From contig CAZAJF010000005.1 of the NCBI GenBank assembly GCA_964485395.1, forward strand, positions 1-64,000: DNA of 64,000 nucleotides. The letters are read 5' to 3'. The notes under the pieces were generated by a model. The model was not told the DNA's origin and searched no databases. It worked only from the letters and a program-made list of their open reading frames with translations. The DNA is from JANNSO01 sp964485395. GTDB lineage: Bacteria > Spirochaetota > Spirochaetia > Treponematales > UBA12059. Both the position numbers and the translations under genes were made by a program. Positions 17,009 through 27,700 of the stretch are shown here, piece after piece (position 1 is the first letter of the stretch; each line of letters begins with the position of its first letter).

Positions 17009-19954
17009 ATGGCAGGAATCAAGGCTCGCGGCGCGATCAATCTCGTAATCGACGACCTTGGACTCGAAGCCCGCGTCAATTTTACGCCCGATGCCGCAGG
17101 ACCGGAAATCGCCGCCGATACCGTAAGCAAGCTGATAACGGACGCGAGGCTCGTCGGCGTCACCACGAAGCGGGTGGACGAGATTCTCGGGAAATTCGCC
17201 TCGAGCAAGACGGCGCTCTCGGAGGTACTCCTGCGCGGCCAATCCCCGGAAGCGGGGAAGCCCGAGCAGGCTGAGTGGGACAACCTAGAAACGCCCCCTG
17301 AATTCGAGCCGCTCATGGCTCGTACGCTGGCGGAAGCCCCCGCACCCCAATTATTCCGCATACGGGCGGAGCGGATCGCCCATGAGCGCATCGTAAAAAA
17401 ACCGGGAGCGCTGGGGTTCCTCAAGGGAAAAGAAGAAAAAGTAATCGAGTACGAGAAAGTTGAAAAGAAGGAAGCCGTTACCGTCGACACCCAGATTTTA
17501 CGCACCGTCTGGGTTGCCAAGGGAAGCGGAGTCGCCAAGCTGGATTCGCCCCAGCCGGGAAAAGCGGGCAAAAGCGTGCTGGGCAAGCCGATTCCCGCGC
17601 CCGTGCAGACGGACACCGCCTTCCATGTCGGCACCGGCCTTACCAAAGCCAAGGGCGGCGTCATCGTCGCCGATATCGACGGCTTTTTGCGCATCGGCAG
17701 GCAGTGGGCGGACATCGTTCCCTTCGGATCGCACACCTGGTCCGTTAAGTTATCGGAAGATCACGCAAGCGCGCTCCTGGACTTTACTCCCGGGGACAAG
17801 CATATACCCGCGCCGGAGATATCGATCATCATGGAGGCGGCGGCCAAGCTGTGCTCGCAACCCGAACTCCTGCTGCCCGCCGAGGAAGTTGACGACGCCA
17901 TACATAAGGCCGTGCGCACGGGCCAGGCGCTGCATGGATGGAGCCTTTCCAGCGACCGGGACGCCGAAGTACGCGTCGATATAAGCCCGGACAAGCTTAC
18001 CGCAAAGCTGACGGTCATCAAGGGGCGAGGCAAGGGGAAACCGCTGGCGCTCTCCGACATCAGCCTCGCGATAAAAGAGAAAGCCGTAAAAGGCATCAAG
18101 GTCGAAAAGTTCAAGACCGAGGTGATGGAATTTTACAACAGCAAGAAACTCGAGCTCATCGATTACCTGCTTGTGGAAGGCAAAGCCCCGACGCCGGGCA
18201 AAAACCGCGAGATAGCCTTTAGCGTGGCGTTCCTCCCCGAGGAGCAAGGGAAGGAATATCTCAAGACCATAAAGGCCGCCACGGGCTTGGATCGCTACGC
18301 GAAAAACCTCGAGGAATTCCCGATAGACGACGTGCAGCAAGTCGCTCTGGTCAAAAAAGACCAGGATATCGCCCGATTCTCGCCTCCGTCGTTTGGAATA
18401 CCCGGAATCGACATCTTTGGCGGCGCCATACCCGCGGCTCCAGGCAACGACCCGGTAGTCTGGCCTTTCGAGAACGTGCGCATGTCCAACGAGTGCATCG
18501 GTAGCATGGAAGACGGACTCCTGCTCGTCAGTGAAAAAGACGGCGAAACGAGAATTCGCGTATTGTCCTACCGGGATGCGCAGATAGACGTGCTCGTGGA
18601 CGAGACCGCGCGCAACGCGCGCATAAACCTCACCGCCGAATACGGCCTGGGACGCGAACTGAACCTCGACCGCGTGCAAGCCGCGATCAAGGAAGAAGGC
18701 GTAAGCTTCGGAATCGACCTTCAGTCCATTTCCGTGGCCATCGCGGACGCCCGGGAAGGCCGGGAGGTGCGCAACCGCATCATCGCGCAGGCGAAAGAGC
18801 CGGTCCCCGCGGGCGGATTCCGCGTAAACTGGATCGTCAGGCTGGCCAGCGGGGCGGCCGTAACCATGCGTAGCGACGGTTCGGCGGACTTCAAGAACCA
18901 GGACCGCGCCACCATCGTGGCAGTGGATCAACCAATACTAGAGCTTATACAGATAGGTCAGCAGGGACAGGACGGCATGGACGTCGTCGGGCGCATCATA
19001 CGCGCGCCAAAGGACCCCCGCGTCATGGAGCCTCCGAAGTGGGACGCCTCTTTCCGGGCAGAAAAAAAAGATAACGGCGACCAGACGGTCATCGCAATCA
19101 AGACCGGCGAGCTGAAGTTCGAGAAAAACCTTCTGTCCATAGATCCCATGCAAAAGATAGCCGGCGACGTCGGGCCAGAAACGGGCAACCTGAAATTCCC
19201 CGGCCCGGTGGCCATAGCCGGCAACGTGCTTTCGGGCTTCTCGGTCATCGCGGGCGGCGACGTTCTCGTAGGCGCAGCGATCGAGGCTTCGCTGGTATCG
19301 GCGGACGGCAGCGTGCAGGTTGCCGAGGGAATCAAAGGCGCGCAAAAAGGCACGGTCCGCGCGAAAAAAAACATCGTCGCGTCGTACGCCGAACAAGCCA
19401 TGCTCCTGGCAGTCGAGGATATCGTGCTTAAAAGCTCGGCGCTCCTGTGCAACATAAAGACGAACGGAAAGCTGATTCTCCAAGGCGACAAAGGCTCGCT
19501 GATGGGCGGGCTCTGCAGGGCGCGAAAAGGCCTGGAAGCGCAAAACATAGGCTCCGAAAAGGGCGTAAAAACGCAGGTCTCCTTCGGCCAGGACTACCTC
19601 ATGAAAGACGCCATCGAAGCCGAAGAGCGCGAACTGGAAAAGCTGAAGACCATGATCCTGCAAACCGACCGCACCATGCGCGAGCAGGAAAAAATCGGCG
19701 GCAACCTGGATAAGATTCGCCAGGACAAGGTGAAGATGATGAAGCTGCTCGAAAAAAGAAGCGTGCGCATGATCGAGATGCACGAAAAATTCGATGAATT
19801 CCAACCGGCGGAAATTGCGGTTCGCGGGTCCATCTATCCGGGCGTCGTGTTGGAAAGCCACAACCGCTTTTACGAAGTGCGCGAAAAGAAACAGCGCATC
19901 GTGTTCAGCTTCGACCCGCAACTCGGCCGCATCGTGGACAAACCGCTCAAGTAA
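17009..19954 (+). CDS. FapA/DUF342-family protein with three tandem N-terminal modules
   Basis: A 981-residue cytoplasmic protein of the FapA (flagellar assembly protein A, DUF342) family. The C-terminal part is typical: a right-handed beta-helix region of GDV/GNV repeats (about 710-870) and then a coiled coil (about 870-940). The N-terminal part is much longer than in ordinary members (about 450-650 residues). It seems to contain three related modules (roughly 5-230, 230-530 and 530-700), each with a short alpha/beta segment followed by a PPxxGxPGxDVFGxxIPAxxG-like segment: SPQPGKAGKSVLGKPIPAP, PPSFGIPGIDIFGGAIPAA and GQQGQDGMDVVGRIIRAP. It is probably translated together with the MinD-like gene. 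Confidence 0.85.
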   Translation: MAGIKARGAINLVIDDLGLEARVNFTPDAAGPEIAADTVSKLITDARLVGVTTKRVDEILGKFASSKTALSEVLLRGQSPEAGKPEQAEWDNLETPPEFEPLMARTLAEAPAPQLFRIRAERIAHERIVKKPGALGFLKGKEEKVIEYEKVEKKEAVTVDTQILRTVWVAKGSGVAKLDSPQPGKAGKSVLGKPIPAPVQTDTAFHVGTGLTKAKGGVIVADIDGFLRIGRQWADIVPFGSHTWSVKLSEDHASALLDFTPGDKHIPAPEISIIMEAAAKLCSQPELLLPAEEVDDAIHKAVRTGQALHGWSLSSDRDAEVRVDISPDKLTAKLTVIKGRGKGKPLALSDISLAIKEKAVKGIKVEKFKTEVMEFYNSKKLELIDYLLVEGKAPTPGKNREIAFSVAFLPEEQGKEYLKTIKAATGLDRYAKNLEEFPIDDVQQVALVKKDQDIARFSPPSFGIPGIDIFGGAIPAAPGNDPVVWPFENVRMSNECIGSMEDGLLLVSEKDGETRIRVLSYRDAQIDVLVDETARNARINLTAEYGLGRELNLDRVQAAIKEEGVSFGIDLQSISVAIADAREGREVRNRIIAQAKEPVPAGGFRVNWIVRLASGAAVTMRSDGSADFKNQDRATIVAVDQPILELIQIGQQGQDGMDVVGRIIRAPKDPRVMEPPKWDASFRAEKKDNGDQTVIAIKTGELKFEKNLLSIDPMQKIAGDVGPETGNLKFPGPVAIAGNVLSGFSVIAGGDVLVGAAIEASLVSADGSVQVAEGIKGAQKGTVRAKKNIVASYAEQAMLLAVEDIVLKSSALLCNIKTNGKLILQGDKGSLMGGLCRARKGLEAQNIGSEKGVKTQVSFGQDYLMKDAIEAEERELEKLKTMILQTDRTMREQEKIGGNLDKIRQDKVKMMKLLEKRSVRMIEMHEKFDEFQPAEIAVRGSIYPGVVLESHNRFYEVREKKQRIVFSFDPQLGRIVDKPLK

Positions 19955-20453
19955 CAGTGCGCTCGATCAAGTAGGCGTCGTGCCCGAACCCGCTCAGCTT
20001 TTCCCGCAACTCGGCGCTCATGCACGTGACCACTGTAAACGATTGGCGCTTCCACTTCTCCACCGTGCCTTGTACGGAAAAACCCCTGAAGCAGGCGACG
20101 CCGTTTTTCCGGGCGATTTTTTCCACCGCCCCGAACAGACTCTCGGGAAGCCCCGCGCCACGGGCTTTTTTTCGTATGGCCATGTCGTGCAGGTAGAAAC
20201 AATCGGGGTTTGGCGGAACCTTGAAGCTTCGGTCGTTCAACGAAGGCAGGGACTCTTTCAGGCAAGGTACGCTGAAAAAATAAGCCAGCACTTCCCGCGC
20301 GTCCCGTACCACGAGGCAGCTCTCGGGAGACTGCTCGAGCTTGCTGCGGAACGATTCCACGCTTTCCACGTACTTGTCTTCGTAGCACTCGCGCTGAATG
20401 TCCATTACCTGGTCCAGGTCCTCGTGCCGCATCGGGCAAATCGTTCCGCTCAT
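19947..20453 (-). CDS. GNAT-family N-acetyltransferase
   Basis: A 168-residue acyltransferase with the acetyl-CoA loop in MAIRKKARGAGLPESLF (R/Q-x-x-G-x-A/G pattern). The substrate is unknown. The start at 20453 gives MSGTICPMRHEDL, the usual GNAT beginning; the reading frame extends 19 codons further upstream without a family match. Its last 8 bp overlap the 3' end of the FapA gene on the opposite strand, and there is no terminator between them. Confidence 0.75.
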   Translation of the reverse strand: MSGTICPMRHEDLDQVMDIQRECYEDKYVESVESFRSKLEQSPESCLVVRDAREVLAYFFSVPCLKESLPSLNDRSFKVPPNPDCFYLHDMAIRKKARGAGLPESLFGAVEKIARKNGVACFRGFSVQGTVEKWKRQSFTVVTCMSAELREKLSGFGHDAYLIERTVT

Positions 20454-20568
20454 GCGCCCATAGTGCCTTTCGGAGCGTGGCTTGTCAACTCGGTTGAAAT
20501 TGAGTACCATCCGGAACGCTTAAAACTTATGTTTTTCGATTGCCGTATCCAAGCCCAGAGGATTCCCG

Positions 20569-22212
20569 ATGATCAACCTGTCCAAAGTAAAAGTAGCCTA
20601 TGCCGAAAGGATTCTCTTCGAGAACGCCGATTTTCTGGTGCGGCCCGGCGACAAGATCGGTCTCGTGGGCCCCAACGGCGCCGGCAAGACTACGGTATTC
20701 AAGCTCATGGCAGGAATCGAGCATCCGGACAGGGGCGAAGTCCTGATCGACCCGGGCGTGGTCGTGGGCTATTTCTCGCAGGACGTGGGCGAGATGTCCG
20801 GACGCACCGCGATGGAAGAAGTAATGTCCGGCGCGGGCAAGGTTTTTGCCATCGAGCAGCAGCTCAAGGATCTGGAGCACCGCATGTCCGAGGAGCCCGG
20901 CTTGTCCGACGCGGAGATGAACCGCTACGGGCACCTGCAGACCGAGTTCCAGCATCTGGACGGCTATGCGCTCGAGACGCGCGCGGAAACCATTCTAAGC
21001 GGCCTGGGCATAGGCAAGGCTCGCTGGGACGAAAGGGTTGAAAATTTCTCCGGCGGCTGGAAGATGCGCATCGCGCTGGCCAAGATACTGCTCCTGAACC
21101 CCAATGCGCTCCTTATCGACGAGCCTACCAACCACCTGGACCTTGAGACGATAATCTGGCTGGAGCAATGGCTCAAGGACTTCAAGGGCGCGCTCGTGAT
21201 GACGAGCCACGACCGCGAGTTCATGACGCGCATCTGCACGCGCACGGTCGAGGTTGCTGATAAAACTATAACATCGTATACCGGAAACTATGATTTCTAC
21301 GTGCGCGAGCGCGAGATACGGCGCGAGCAGCTCATCGCCGCGTTCAAGCGCCAGCAAGCCTCGTTCGCCAAGGACGAGGAATTCATAGCGCGCTTCGCCG
21401 CCCGAGCCTCGCATGCCGCCCAGGTGCAGTCTCGCATAAAAGCACTTGAAAAAATCGAGCGCATCGAGCTGCCGCGCGAGACCAAGACGATTAAATTCGA
21501 GTTCGACGCGGTAAAGCGCTCGGGCGACATCGTCGTGGAGATGAAAGACCTGGCCAAAGCCTGGCAACTCGCCGACGGCACGCCGCACCCCGTTTTCTCG
21601 GGCATCACCGGAACGGTGGTTCGCACGAACAAGATAGCCGTAACGGGCGTAAACGGCGCGGGAAAATCAACCTTGTTGAAAGTCATTACCGGTCAGACCG
21701 ATCCCACCGGCGGAACGAGCACGTTGGGAGCCAGCGTGAACCTCGGCTACTTCAGCCAATATTCCAGCGACACGCTCAAGGCGGACCGCACCATATTCGA
21801 GGAATTGTCCAGCCGGCTTCCGCGGGAATCCATAGGCAGCATAAAAAATTTACTGGGCGCCTTCCAATTTTCCGGCGACGACAGCGACAAGCGAATCTCC
21901 GTGCTCTCGGGCGGCGAGAAGACGCGCGTCATGCTTGCGTGCCTCTTGGCCTCGCCCATCAACTTCCTGGTGCTGGACGAGCCCACCAACCATCTGGACA
22001 TAGCCAGCCGGGAAGTGCTGCTGGAGGCCTTGGTAAATTTCGAGGGTACCGTGATGATCGTGAGCCACGACCGCTATTTCCTCAAGCACCTCGTCAACAG
22101 GGTCTTTGAGGTGGACCATGGTTCCCTGAAAGTGTACGAGGGAAATTACGAGTATTATCTTGAGAAATCGGGCTACGGTCTTCTACAAGCGCCATTGACT
22201 CCAAACAGATAA
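20569..22212 (+). CDS. ABC-F family ATPase (EttA/Uup/YbiT-type)
   Basis: A 547-residue soluble protein with two ABC domains joined by a charged linker. Domain 1 has Walker A GPNGAGKTT (34-42), signature FSGGWKMRIALAK and Walker B LLIDEPTNHLD. Domain 2 has GVNGAGKST, LSGGEKTRV and LVLDEPTNHLD. There is no membrane domain. Such proteins act on the ribosome, modulating translation or protecting it from drugs. The arm and linker (around EREIRREQLIAAFKRQQA) suggest a housekeeping type rather than a specialised resistance type. A GAGG ribosome site precedes the ATG. Confidence 0.92.
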   Translation: MINLSKVKVAYAERILFENADFLVRPGDKIGLVGPNGAGKTTVFKLMAGIEHPDRGEVLIDPGVVVGYFSQDVGEMSGRTAMEEVMSGAGKVFAIEQQLKDLEHRMSEEPGLSDAEMNRYGHLQTEFQHLDGYALETRAETILSGLGIGKARWDERVENFSGGWKMRIALAKILLLNPNALLIDEPTNHLDLETIIWLEQWLKDFKGALVMTSHDREFMTRICTRTVEVADKTITSYTGNYDFYVREREIRREQLIAAFKRQQASFAKDEEFIARFAARASHAAQVQSRIKALEKIERIELPRETKTIKFEFDAVKRSGDIVVEMKDLAKAWQLADGTPHPVFSGITGTVVRTNKIAVTGVNGAGKSTLLKVITGQTDPTGGTSTLGASVNLGYFSQYSSDTLKADRTIFEELSSRLPRESIGSIKNLLGAFQFSGDDSDKRISVLSGGEKTRVMLACLLASPINFLVLDEPTNHLDIASREVLLEALVNFEGTVMIVSHDRYFLKHLVNRVFEVDHGSLKVYEGNYEYYLEKSGYGLLQAPLTPNR

Positions 22213-22291
22213 TCCCCGCATGCCAGTTGAATCGCGGCAACAAATTTTCGATGAAATGCTGCCTGAACTACCTGCATGAGCCGGTTTTCTG

Positions 22292-23287
22292 CTATACCAA
22301 TTTCATCTTCATCCAGCCCGAGGTATTATGAAAGTCGGCCACGGCGCTGCCGGGAGGAACAAGCTCATCCAACGCAGCCGCAGTGCCGGCATCCAGTTTC
22401 ATGTCCAGCACCGGCAAGGCGTCTTCCAATTGCGCCAGGGTTCGGCTTCCTAAAATTGGCGCGCTGATGCCCGGCTGGTCTTTGACCCACAGTAAAGCCA
22501 GCTGGGAAGGCGTAATTCCCCGTTCGCGGGCGATCAGGGCCAGTTTCGCGGATACGGCCAACCCCCGTTCGCTCAAGCGCGCCGCCACATACGCGACGCG
22601 GGCGGCTTTGGAATCGGCAGGAGGTTTGGCGGTTCCCGAATAGCGGCCTCCCAGTTGCCCCGCGGCCAATGGCGACCAGGTGAGCAAGCCGAGGCCATGG
22701 CGCAGGGCAAGCGGCACGAGCTCGTTTTCGATACGCCGGTCCAGCAGGTTGTACGGCGGCTGTTCCGTGACGAATCGACAGAGGCCCAGGCGCTCACTCG
22801 TAGAAAGAGCTTCCATTACCAGCCACGCGGGAAACGTAGAGCAGCCCGCGTAGAGTATTTTCCCTTGATGAACGAGATCGCCCAGGGCGCGCAGAGTTTC
22901 ATCGAGAGGAACCGAAAAATCGGGGCGGTGGACTTGGTAAAGGTCGATGCGGTCCGTGTCGAGCCGCTTCAGGGACGCCTCGACGGCCTTCATGACGTAG
23001 CGCCGGGAATTCCCGGAATTATTGGGGTCTGTCCCCATCGGAAAATGGAATTTAGTGGCAAGCACCACGGAATCCCGTAATCCGCCGCTTAAGGCTTTTC
23101 CCACGATCCGTTCGCTCTCCCCCTGGCCGTAAACATCCGCGGTGTCGATGATATTGATGCCGGCCTCCAAGGCGCGGCGGATCATCGCGACGCTCTCGTC
23201 CTCCGGCGTCGAATCACCGTAATTCCACGTACCTAGGCATAGCGGAGAAATTTTTACGCCGGTTCGGCCAAGACGACGGTATTCCAT
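22292..23287 (-). CDS. Aldo/keto reductase
   Basis: A 331-residue TIM-barrel oxidoreductase using NADPH. The catalytic tetrad is visible: Asp48 in IIDTADVYG, Tyr53, Lys79 in LATKF and His120 in YQVHRPD. The C-terminal part ISAPILGSRTLAQLEDAL carries the cofactor-binding serine/arginine motif. It resembles the YajO/Tas-like AKR group. An AGGGGG ribosome site precedes the ATG. The substrate is unknown. Confidence 0.92.
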   Translation of the reverse strand: MEYRRLGRTGVKISPLCLGTWNYGDSTPEDESVAMIRRALEAGINIIDTADVYGQGESERIVGKALSGGLRDSVVLATKFHFPMGTDPNNSGNSRRYVMKAVEASLKRLDTDRIDLYQVHRPDFSVPLDETLRALGDLVHQGKILYAGCSTFPAWLVMEALSTSERLGLCRFVTEQPPYNLLDRRIENELVPLALRHGLGLLTWSPLAAGQLGGRYSGTAKPPADSKAARVAYVAARLSERGLAVSAKLALIARERGITPSQLALLWVKDQPGISAPILGSRTLAQLEDALPVLDMKLDAGTAAALDELVPPGSAVADFHNTSGWMKMKLV

Positions 23288-23300
23288 GGAAAGCCCCCTA

Positions 23301-23501
23301 TTATTTGGATTCTATAATTCGCGATAAAAAATCGGCAGGAGCTTTTAAATAGTACCATGTCCGAATGCGCCCGTCCACAAGGGCCTTCAGCGCATGCCTA
23401 ACCAAAGTTAGCTTGTCCATTTTCCGGTTAATGGAGAACATACCGCTAAGGCATTTCGGTAAGGCGGCTAATGGCGCCTGCGCTTCCAGCCTGGTTCGCA
23501 T
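23301..23501 (-). CDS. Small ORF upstream of the aldo/keto reductase gene, uncertain
   Basis: A 66-codon frame (or 39 codons from an internal ATG giving MDKLTLVRHALKALVDGR) ending 13 bp before the aldo/keto reductase start on the same strand. The last part, RIRTWYYLKAPADFLSRII, looks protein-like, but there is no good ribosome site and I recognise no family. It could be a small gene, the end of a lost gene, or chance. The roughly 590 bp from 23288 to 23880 otherwise hold only the promoter at 23801 and no convincing gene. Confidence 0.25.
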   Translation of the reverse strand: MRTRLEAQAPLAALPKCLSGMFSINRKMDKLTLVRHALKALVDGRIRTWYYLKAPADFLSRIIESK

Positions 23502-23800
23502 GAACGGGAAATTACAGCGCTTTACAGCTTGAGCCTTGCCTACAGGGCTATCTATGCACGGTATTTACGCATCGCAGCTTTTTCTCTTAACGTGGAGAAG
23601 AACCATCCCGTGGACTCTCGAAAAACTCGTATCTCCGAAAGTAGATTTTTCGATGATACTAAGCACCTTTCTTTTGGGAATCTAATTCGTAACTATTTTA
23701 TTGACCCTCTACCAAAAACCAATCGGCAGGCGAATCTTGGGCAGGCTTGAGCCGCTTGGTCGAATGACGCTTACAAGCTATCTTTCGCGGAGCATCGTCA

Positions 23801-23829
23801 TTGTATTTTGCCGGATGGTTTCCTATAAT
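23801..23829 (+). promoter_or_regulatory. Promoter of the secreted orphan protein gene
   Basis: TTGTAT (23801-23806), 17 bp, then a perfect TATAAT (23824-23829). The start codon lies 52 bp downstream. The same TTGTAT-17-TATAAT arrangement occurs before the TPR-GGDEF gene, and TTGTAT-17-TATACT before the LacI gene. Confidence 0.6.
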
Positions 23830-23880
23830 TCCTATACAAGGCATGAAGCCACTGCCTGTTTTACAAAAGGACTGGGAACC

Positions 23881-24639
23881 ATGGCAAAAAACATTTTGGC
23901 CCTTCTTTTTCTACTGTGCGGTTTTAACCTGGAGGCTCAGATGGACTGGAAGAATGACGCCATACTGCGCACGTGGCCCTTGATGCTTTCCCCTCCGTGG
24001 ACCATGCGTCAGGAAGGCGACACGCTGATCGTACAAAAAGACGAAGCGGTTTTTATACTTTGGGAAAACAAGATCAATGCCCCGCTCGATCTTGAAACGG
24101 CGGAGAAGCGCTCTGCCCGCATACGTGAATTCGGCGTGCTTGAAAAACCTAAAATCGTCTTTACGATGAGGCCACGAACAAAAGCCTCCGAAGGGACGCT
24201 GTCATCGATCCATGAAATAACGCTGAAGGAAACTATGGGAATCGAGGACGAATTTCACTCGGTGGAAAAACTTGCAGTATCGGCGGAAGTTTGGGCCCTG
24301 CGCGAAAAGCTGCTTGAAAGTCTGTCGCAAACGATTCCCGCCGATTCTGACCTCGCTGAATGGGTAAATCGACTCATTACGGTACGGGCGCGCAAAGCCA
24401 AAACCATCAGTCAGCATCGAATAAGCCCTCCCGTGGGTTATCCATATTCTGAATACATCGATATTGGAAACACGGAGACCGTCGTCTATTCCCGGATTCC
24501 GCTGCATGGTTCCGGTCCATGGATTATTACCGGTTGGGTTTGCGTTCTTGAACCGCCGCTTCCGGATCCTCGCCGCAAAGAAAGCGTCCAGGAAATGCAG
24601 CTTATAGCCGAGGAAGTTGTACTGTTTCAAGGTGAATGA
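23881..24639 (+). CDS. Secreted protein of unknown function
   Basis: A 252-residue protein with a signal peptide (MAKNILALLFLLCGFNLEAQ). The mature part begins MDWKNDAILRTWPLMLSPPW and has two aromatic, proline-rich stretches (ISPPVGYPYSEYIDIG and GSGPWIITGWVCVLEPPLP). No known domain was recognised. The reading frame is open further upstream, but the promoter at 23801 and an AAAGGA near 23863 fix the start here. The cyclase-AAA-TPR gene follows after 63 bp, so the two may be co-transcribed. Confidence 0.65.
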   Translation: MAKNILALLFLLCGFNLEAQMDWKNDAILRTWPLMLSPPWTMRQEGDTLIVQKDEAVFILWENKINAPLDLETAEKRSARIREFGVLEKPKIVFTMRPRTKASEGTLSSIHEITLKETMGIEDEFHSVEKLAVSAEVWALREKLLESLSQTIPADSDLAEWVNRLITVRARKAKTISQHRISPPVGYPYSEYIDIGNTETVVYSRIPLHGSGPWIITGWVCVLEPPLPDPRRKESVQEMQLIAEEVVLFQGE

Positions 24640-24702
24640 AGCGAAACAAAGAGCCCGGTGATTTACTTGACAAATCCGGTAACCAAGACCAGGATTGGAG
24701 CC

Positions 24703-27700
24703 ATGAAACCAGGGCTCGATACGATAAAATTGCTCAAGGAGGCTGTGCTGGCGCTTGAAAACCAGCGGAGCGCCTTGGGCGAAGATCTTGTGGACGCAGC
24801 GTTGGATGCCCTGCATGAAAAAATAGCCGCCCTGGAGCTCGCCAAAGAACCCGCCAAGCGCGTGCGCAAGCAGGTAAGCGTCCTGTTCGCGGATATTTCG
24901 GGGTTTACGAGCCTTTCCGAACAAATGGACGCCGAGGAAGTCAGCGACCTGATAAACAGCCTTTGGAAGCATATCGACCAAAAGATACTCGACCACGGCG
25001 GCTTGATCGACAAGCACATAGGGGACGCGGTCATGGCGTTGTGGGGCTCCGAAACCGCGCGAGAAGACGATCCGGAGCAAGCCGTCCTCGCCGCCCTGGA
25101 AATACAGGCGTTGCTTGCCGCAGGCTTGCCGGCCAAGGAAGATAAACGAGCGGCCCAGCTTCAATTGCGCATCGCCGTGCATACGGGGCCGGTTTTCTTG
25201 GGCGCGGCGGGGATTACCGGCGAATTCACCGCCATCGGCGATACCGTAAACACGTCAAGCCGCCTTCAGCATCACGCACCCCTGGGCGGCGTGGTAATTT
25301 CCCACGTTACCGACAGCCAAGTCCGCGGACTTTTTGAAACCGTCGCCTTGCCGGCCATCCCGGTAAAGGGCAAGCAGGAACCGCTTCAAGCGTTTCAGGT
25401 CCTCCGGGCGCTTCCACGCGCTTTCAAGATGCTCAATCGCGGCGTCGAGGGAATCAGCACCCGAATGGTCGGCCGCGACGCGGAATTGGCGCGCCTACGA
25501 TCTATCCTCGAGGAAACCCTACAGGGACCCCGCTGCCGCATGGTTACGCTCGAGGGCCAGGCGGGCGTAGGAAAATCGCGCCTGCAAGGCGAGTTCGAAA
25601 GCGCTGCCCTCGCCAAGGTCGCGGAACTTAAGATATTTCGCGGACGCGCTACCCAAGACTCGGGAAACCGTCCCTATGCCTTGCTGCGGGACATGTTCGC
25701 CGCAGACCTGCATATCCAGGAAAGCGATTCATTGGCCGTCGTTTGGCAAAAACTCGAACAGGGCTTCGACGACCAGATGCGCGCGCATTTCATCGGACAG
25801 GTACTGGGCTACGATTTTTCGGCAAGCCCCCACCTGAAAAACAGCCTTCACGATGCAAGGCAGCTGCACAACCGGGCGGTAGCCTATATTTCCAGTTTTT
25901 TGAGAACGACGAGCAGGTCCAGACCGGTATTGATTTTCCTCGACGACGTCCACTGGTCGGACGACAGCTCGCTGGAAGTCCTTGAAACGCTGTTCCGTAC
26001 GCTGAGCCGAAACGCCGTCATGTTTGTCTGCATGGCCCGGTCTTCGCTTTTCGACCGCCGTCCCACCTGGGGCTCCCGCCCCGATCAGAGCCTCATCAAG
26101 CTCGAACCCTTGTCCCGTTCGGCCAGCCAGGCTTTGCTCGAGGACATCTTCCAAAAACTGGACGAAATACCCGCCGAACTCGAAAGCCTTATTTTGAACA
26201 ACGCCGATGGCAATCCCTACTATATTGAAGAATTGGTACGGATGCTCAGCGAAGAAGGCGTCATCGTTCCGCGAGCGGACAAATGGATCATCAACCTGGA
26301 ACGGCAAAAGGCGGTTCGCATCCCGGCCACCCTCACCGGCATCCTTCAGGCGAGACTGGACAGCCTCCCTCCGGACGAGCGAAAGACGCTGCAATGCTCA
26401 GCCGTCGTCGGCAGGATTTTTTGGGACGGAGCGGTGGGAAGCCTGCAAACGGAACTTCCCGGAATCCTGGAAAAAAAACTTGACGACCTGCAAAACAGGG
26501 AACTCGTCTTTTCTCAAGCAGCCTCGGTCTTTGCCGGCAGCCGGGAATTTTCCTTCAATCACGGCATCTTGCGCGACGTAACCTACGAAAGCGTGCTGAT
26601 GCGCGACCGCAGGAATTACCACGCCCAAGTGGCATATTGGCTGATTGGACAAAGCGGTCAGCGCGTAAACGAATACAGCGGAACAATTGCCGGTCATCTG
26701 GAACAAGCAGGGGAAACCGTTCAAGCCATCCACTACCTGCGCCTGGCGACGGAACAAGCCAGGCAGACCTTCGCCAACCGGGAAGCGTGCTCGTACCTGA
26801 CCCGCACCCTCGAGCTATTGGAGCCGGAGGCAATCTCCGAGCGTTTCGACCTCGTCCTAACCAGGGAAGCCCTCGAGGATTTACAGGGAGACCGGGTCGC
26901 CCAGGCACGGGATATCGTCCTGCTGTCGGATTACGCCGTGCGCTTGGGCGGAACCTGCGCCATCAACGCGGCTCTTCGAAGCGCCAATTATAAATTTGTA
27001 ACGGGAGATTTCGCCGCCGCGGGAGAGAAAGCCCGCGAGGCGGCGGATCTTGCGCTGGCGGCGGGCGAACGATCGCTTCAGGCGTCCGCCTTGGTCATCC
27101 TTGGGCAAAGCCTTTCCCGCATCGGGGCGCCGGACAAGGCCCGCGATCCCTTGAACCACGCCCTCGCCCTCGCGCAAACGACAGGGGCGAACCAGGCCTA
27201 CGCCGATGCGCTGCGCCTGCTCGGGAACCTGGCCTACAACCAAAGCGAGTACGAAGAGGCCGAAAGCTATTTCAACGAATCGCTACGGCTTTGCCGGCAC
27301 ATTCACGACCGAGCGGGGGAAAGCTCCGTACACAATTCACTGGGCATGCTCTACCGCTCCCGAGGCGACGACGCGCGCAGTCAGGCTTCCTATCTTCTGG
27401 CCCTGCAAATCGCGCAGGAAATCGGCGATCGCCGCATGGAAGGCGCGACGCTGGTAAATCTCGGAGTCTGGTACCGCAACCGCGGCGATTATCCCCCGGC
27501 GATAGACAGTTATCAGAAAGCCTTGTCGATCCAGCGGGAAATCGAGGATCCGGCACAGGAAAGCGCTACCTTGATCAATTTGGCGATCGCTTTCCAAACG
27601 CAAGGCCGGTTGAGCGCGGCATTGCAGCACTATCATCAAGCCTTCGAAATCAAAGGCCGCATAGGCGACAAACGAGGTATAAGCATAGCCTTGAGCGGAC

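Noticed and set aside
16433..19921. Long antisense frames opposite the MinD-like and FapA genes
   Set aside because: They are typical shadow frames of GC-rich coding DNA; the sense strand has clear families throughout.
23529..23750. 73-codon plus-strand frame in the 23.3-23.9 kb gap
   Set aside because: No ribosome site, no recognised family and no neighbour support.
24667..24702. TTGACA at 24667 as promoter of the cyclase gene
   Set aside because: No -10 box lies 16-18 bp downstream (CAGGAT at 17 bp).
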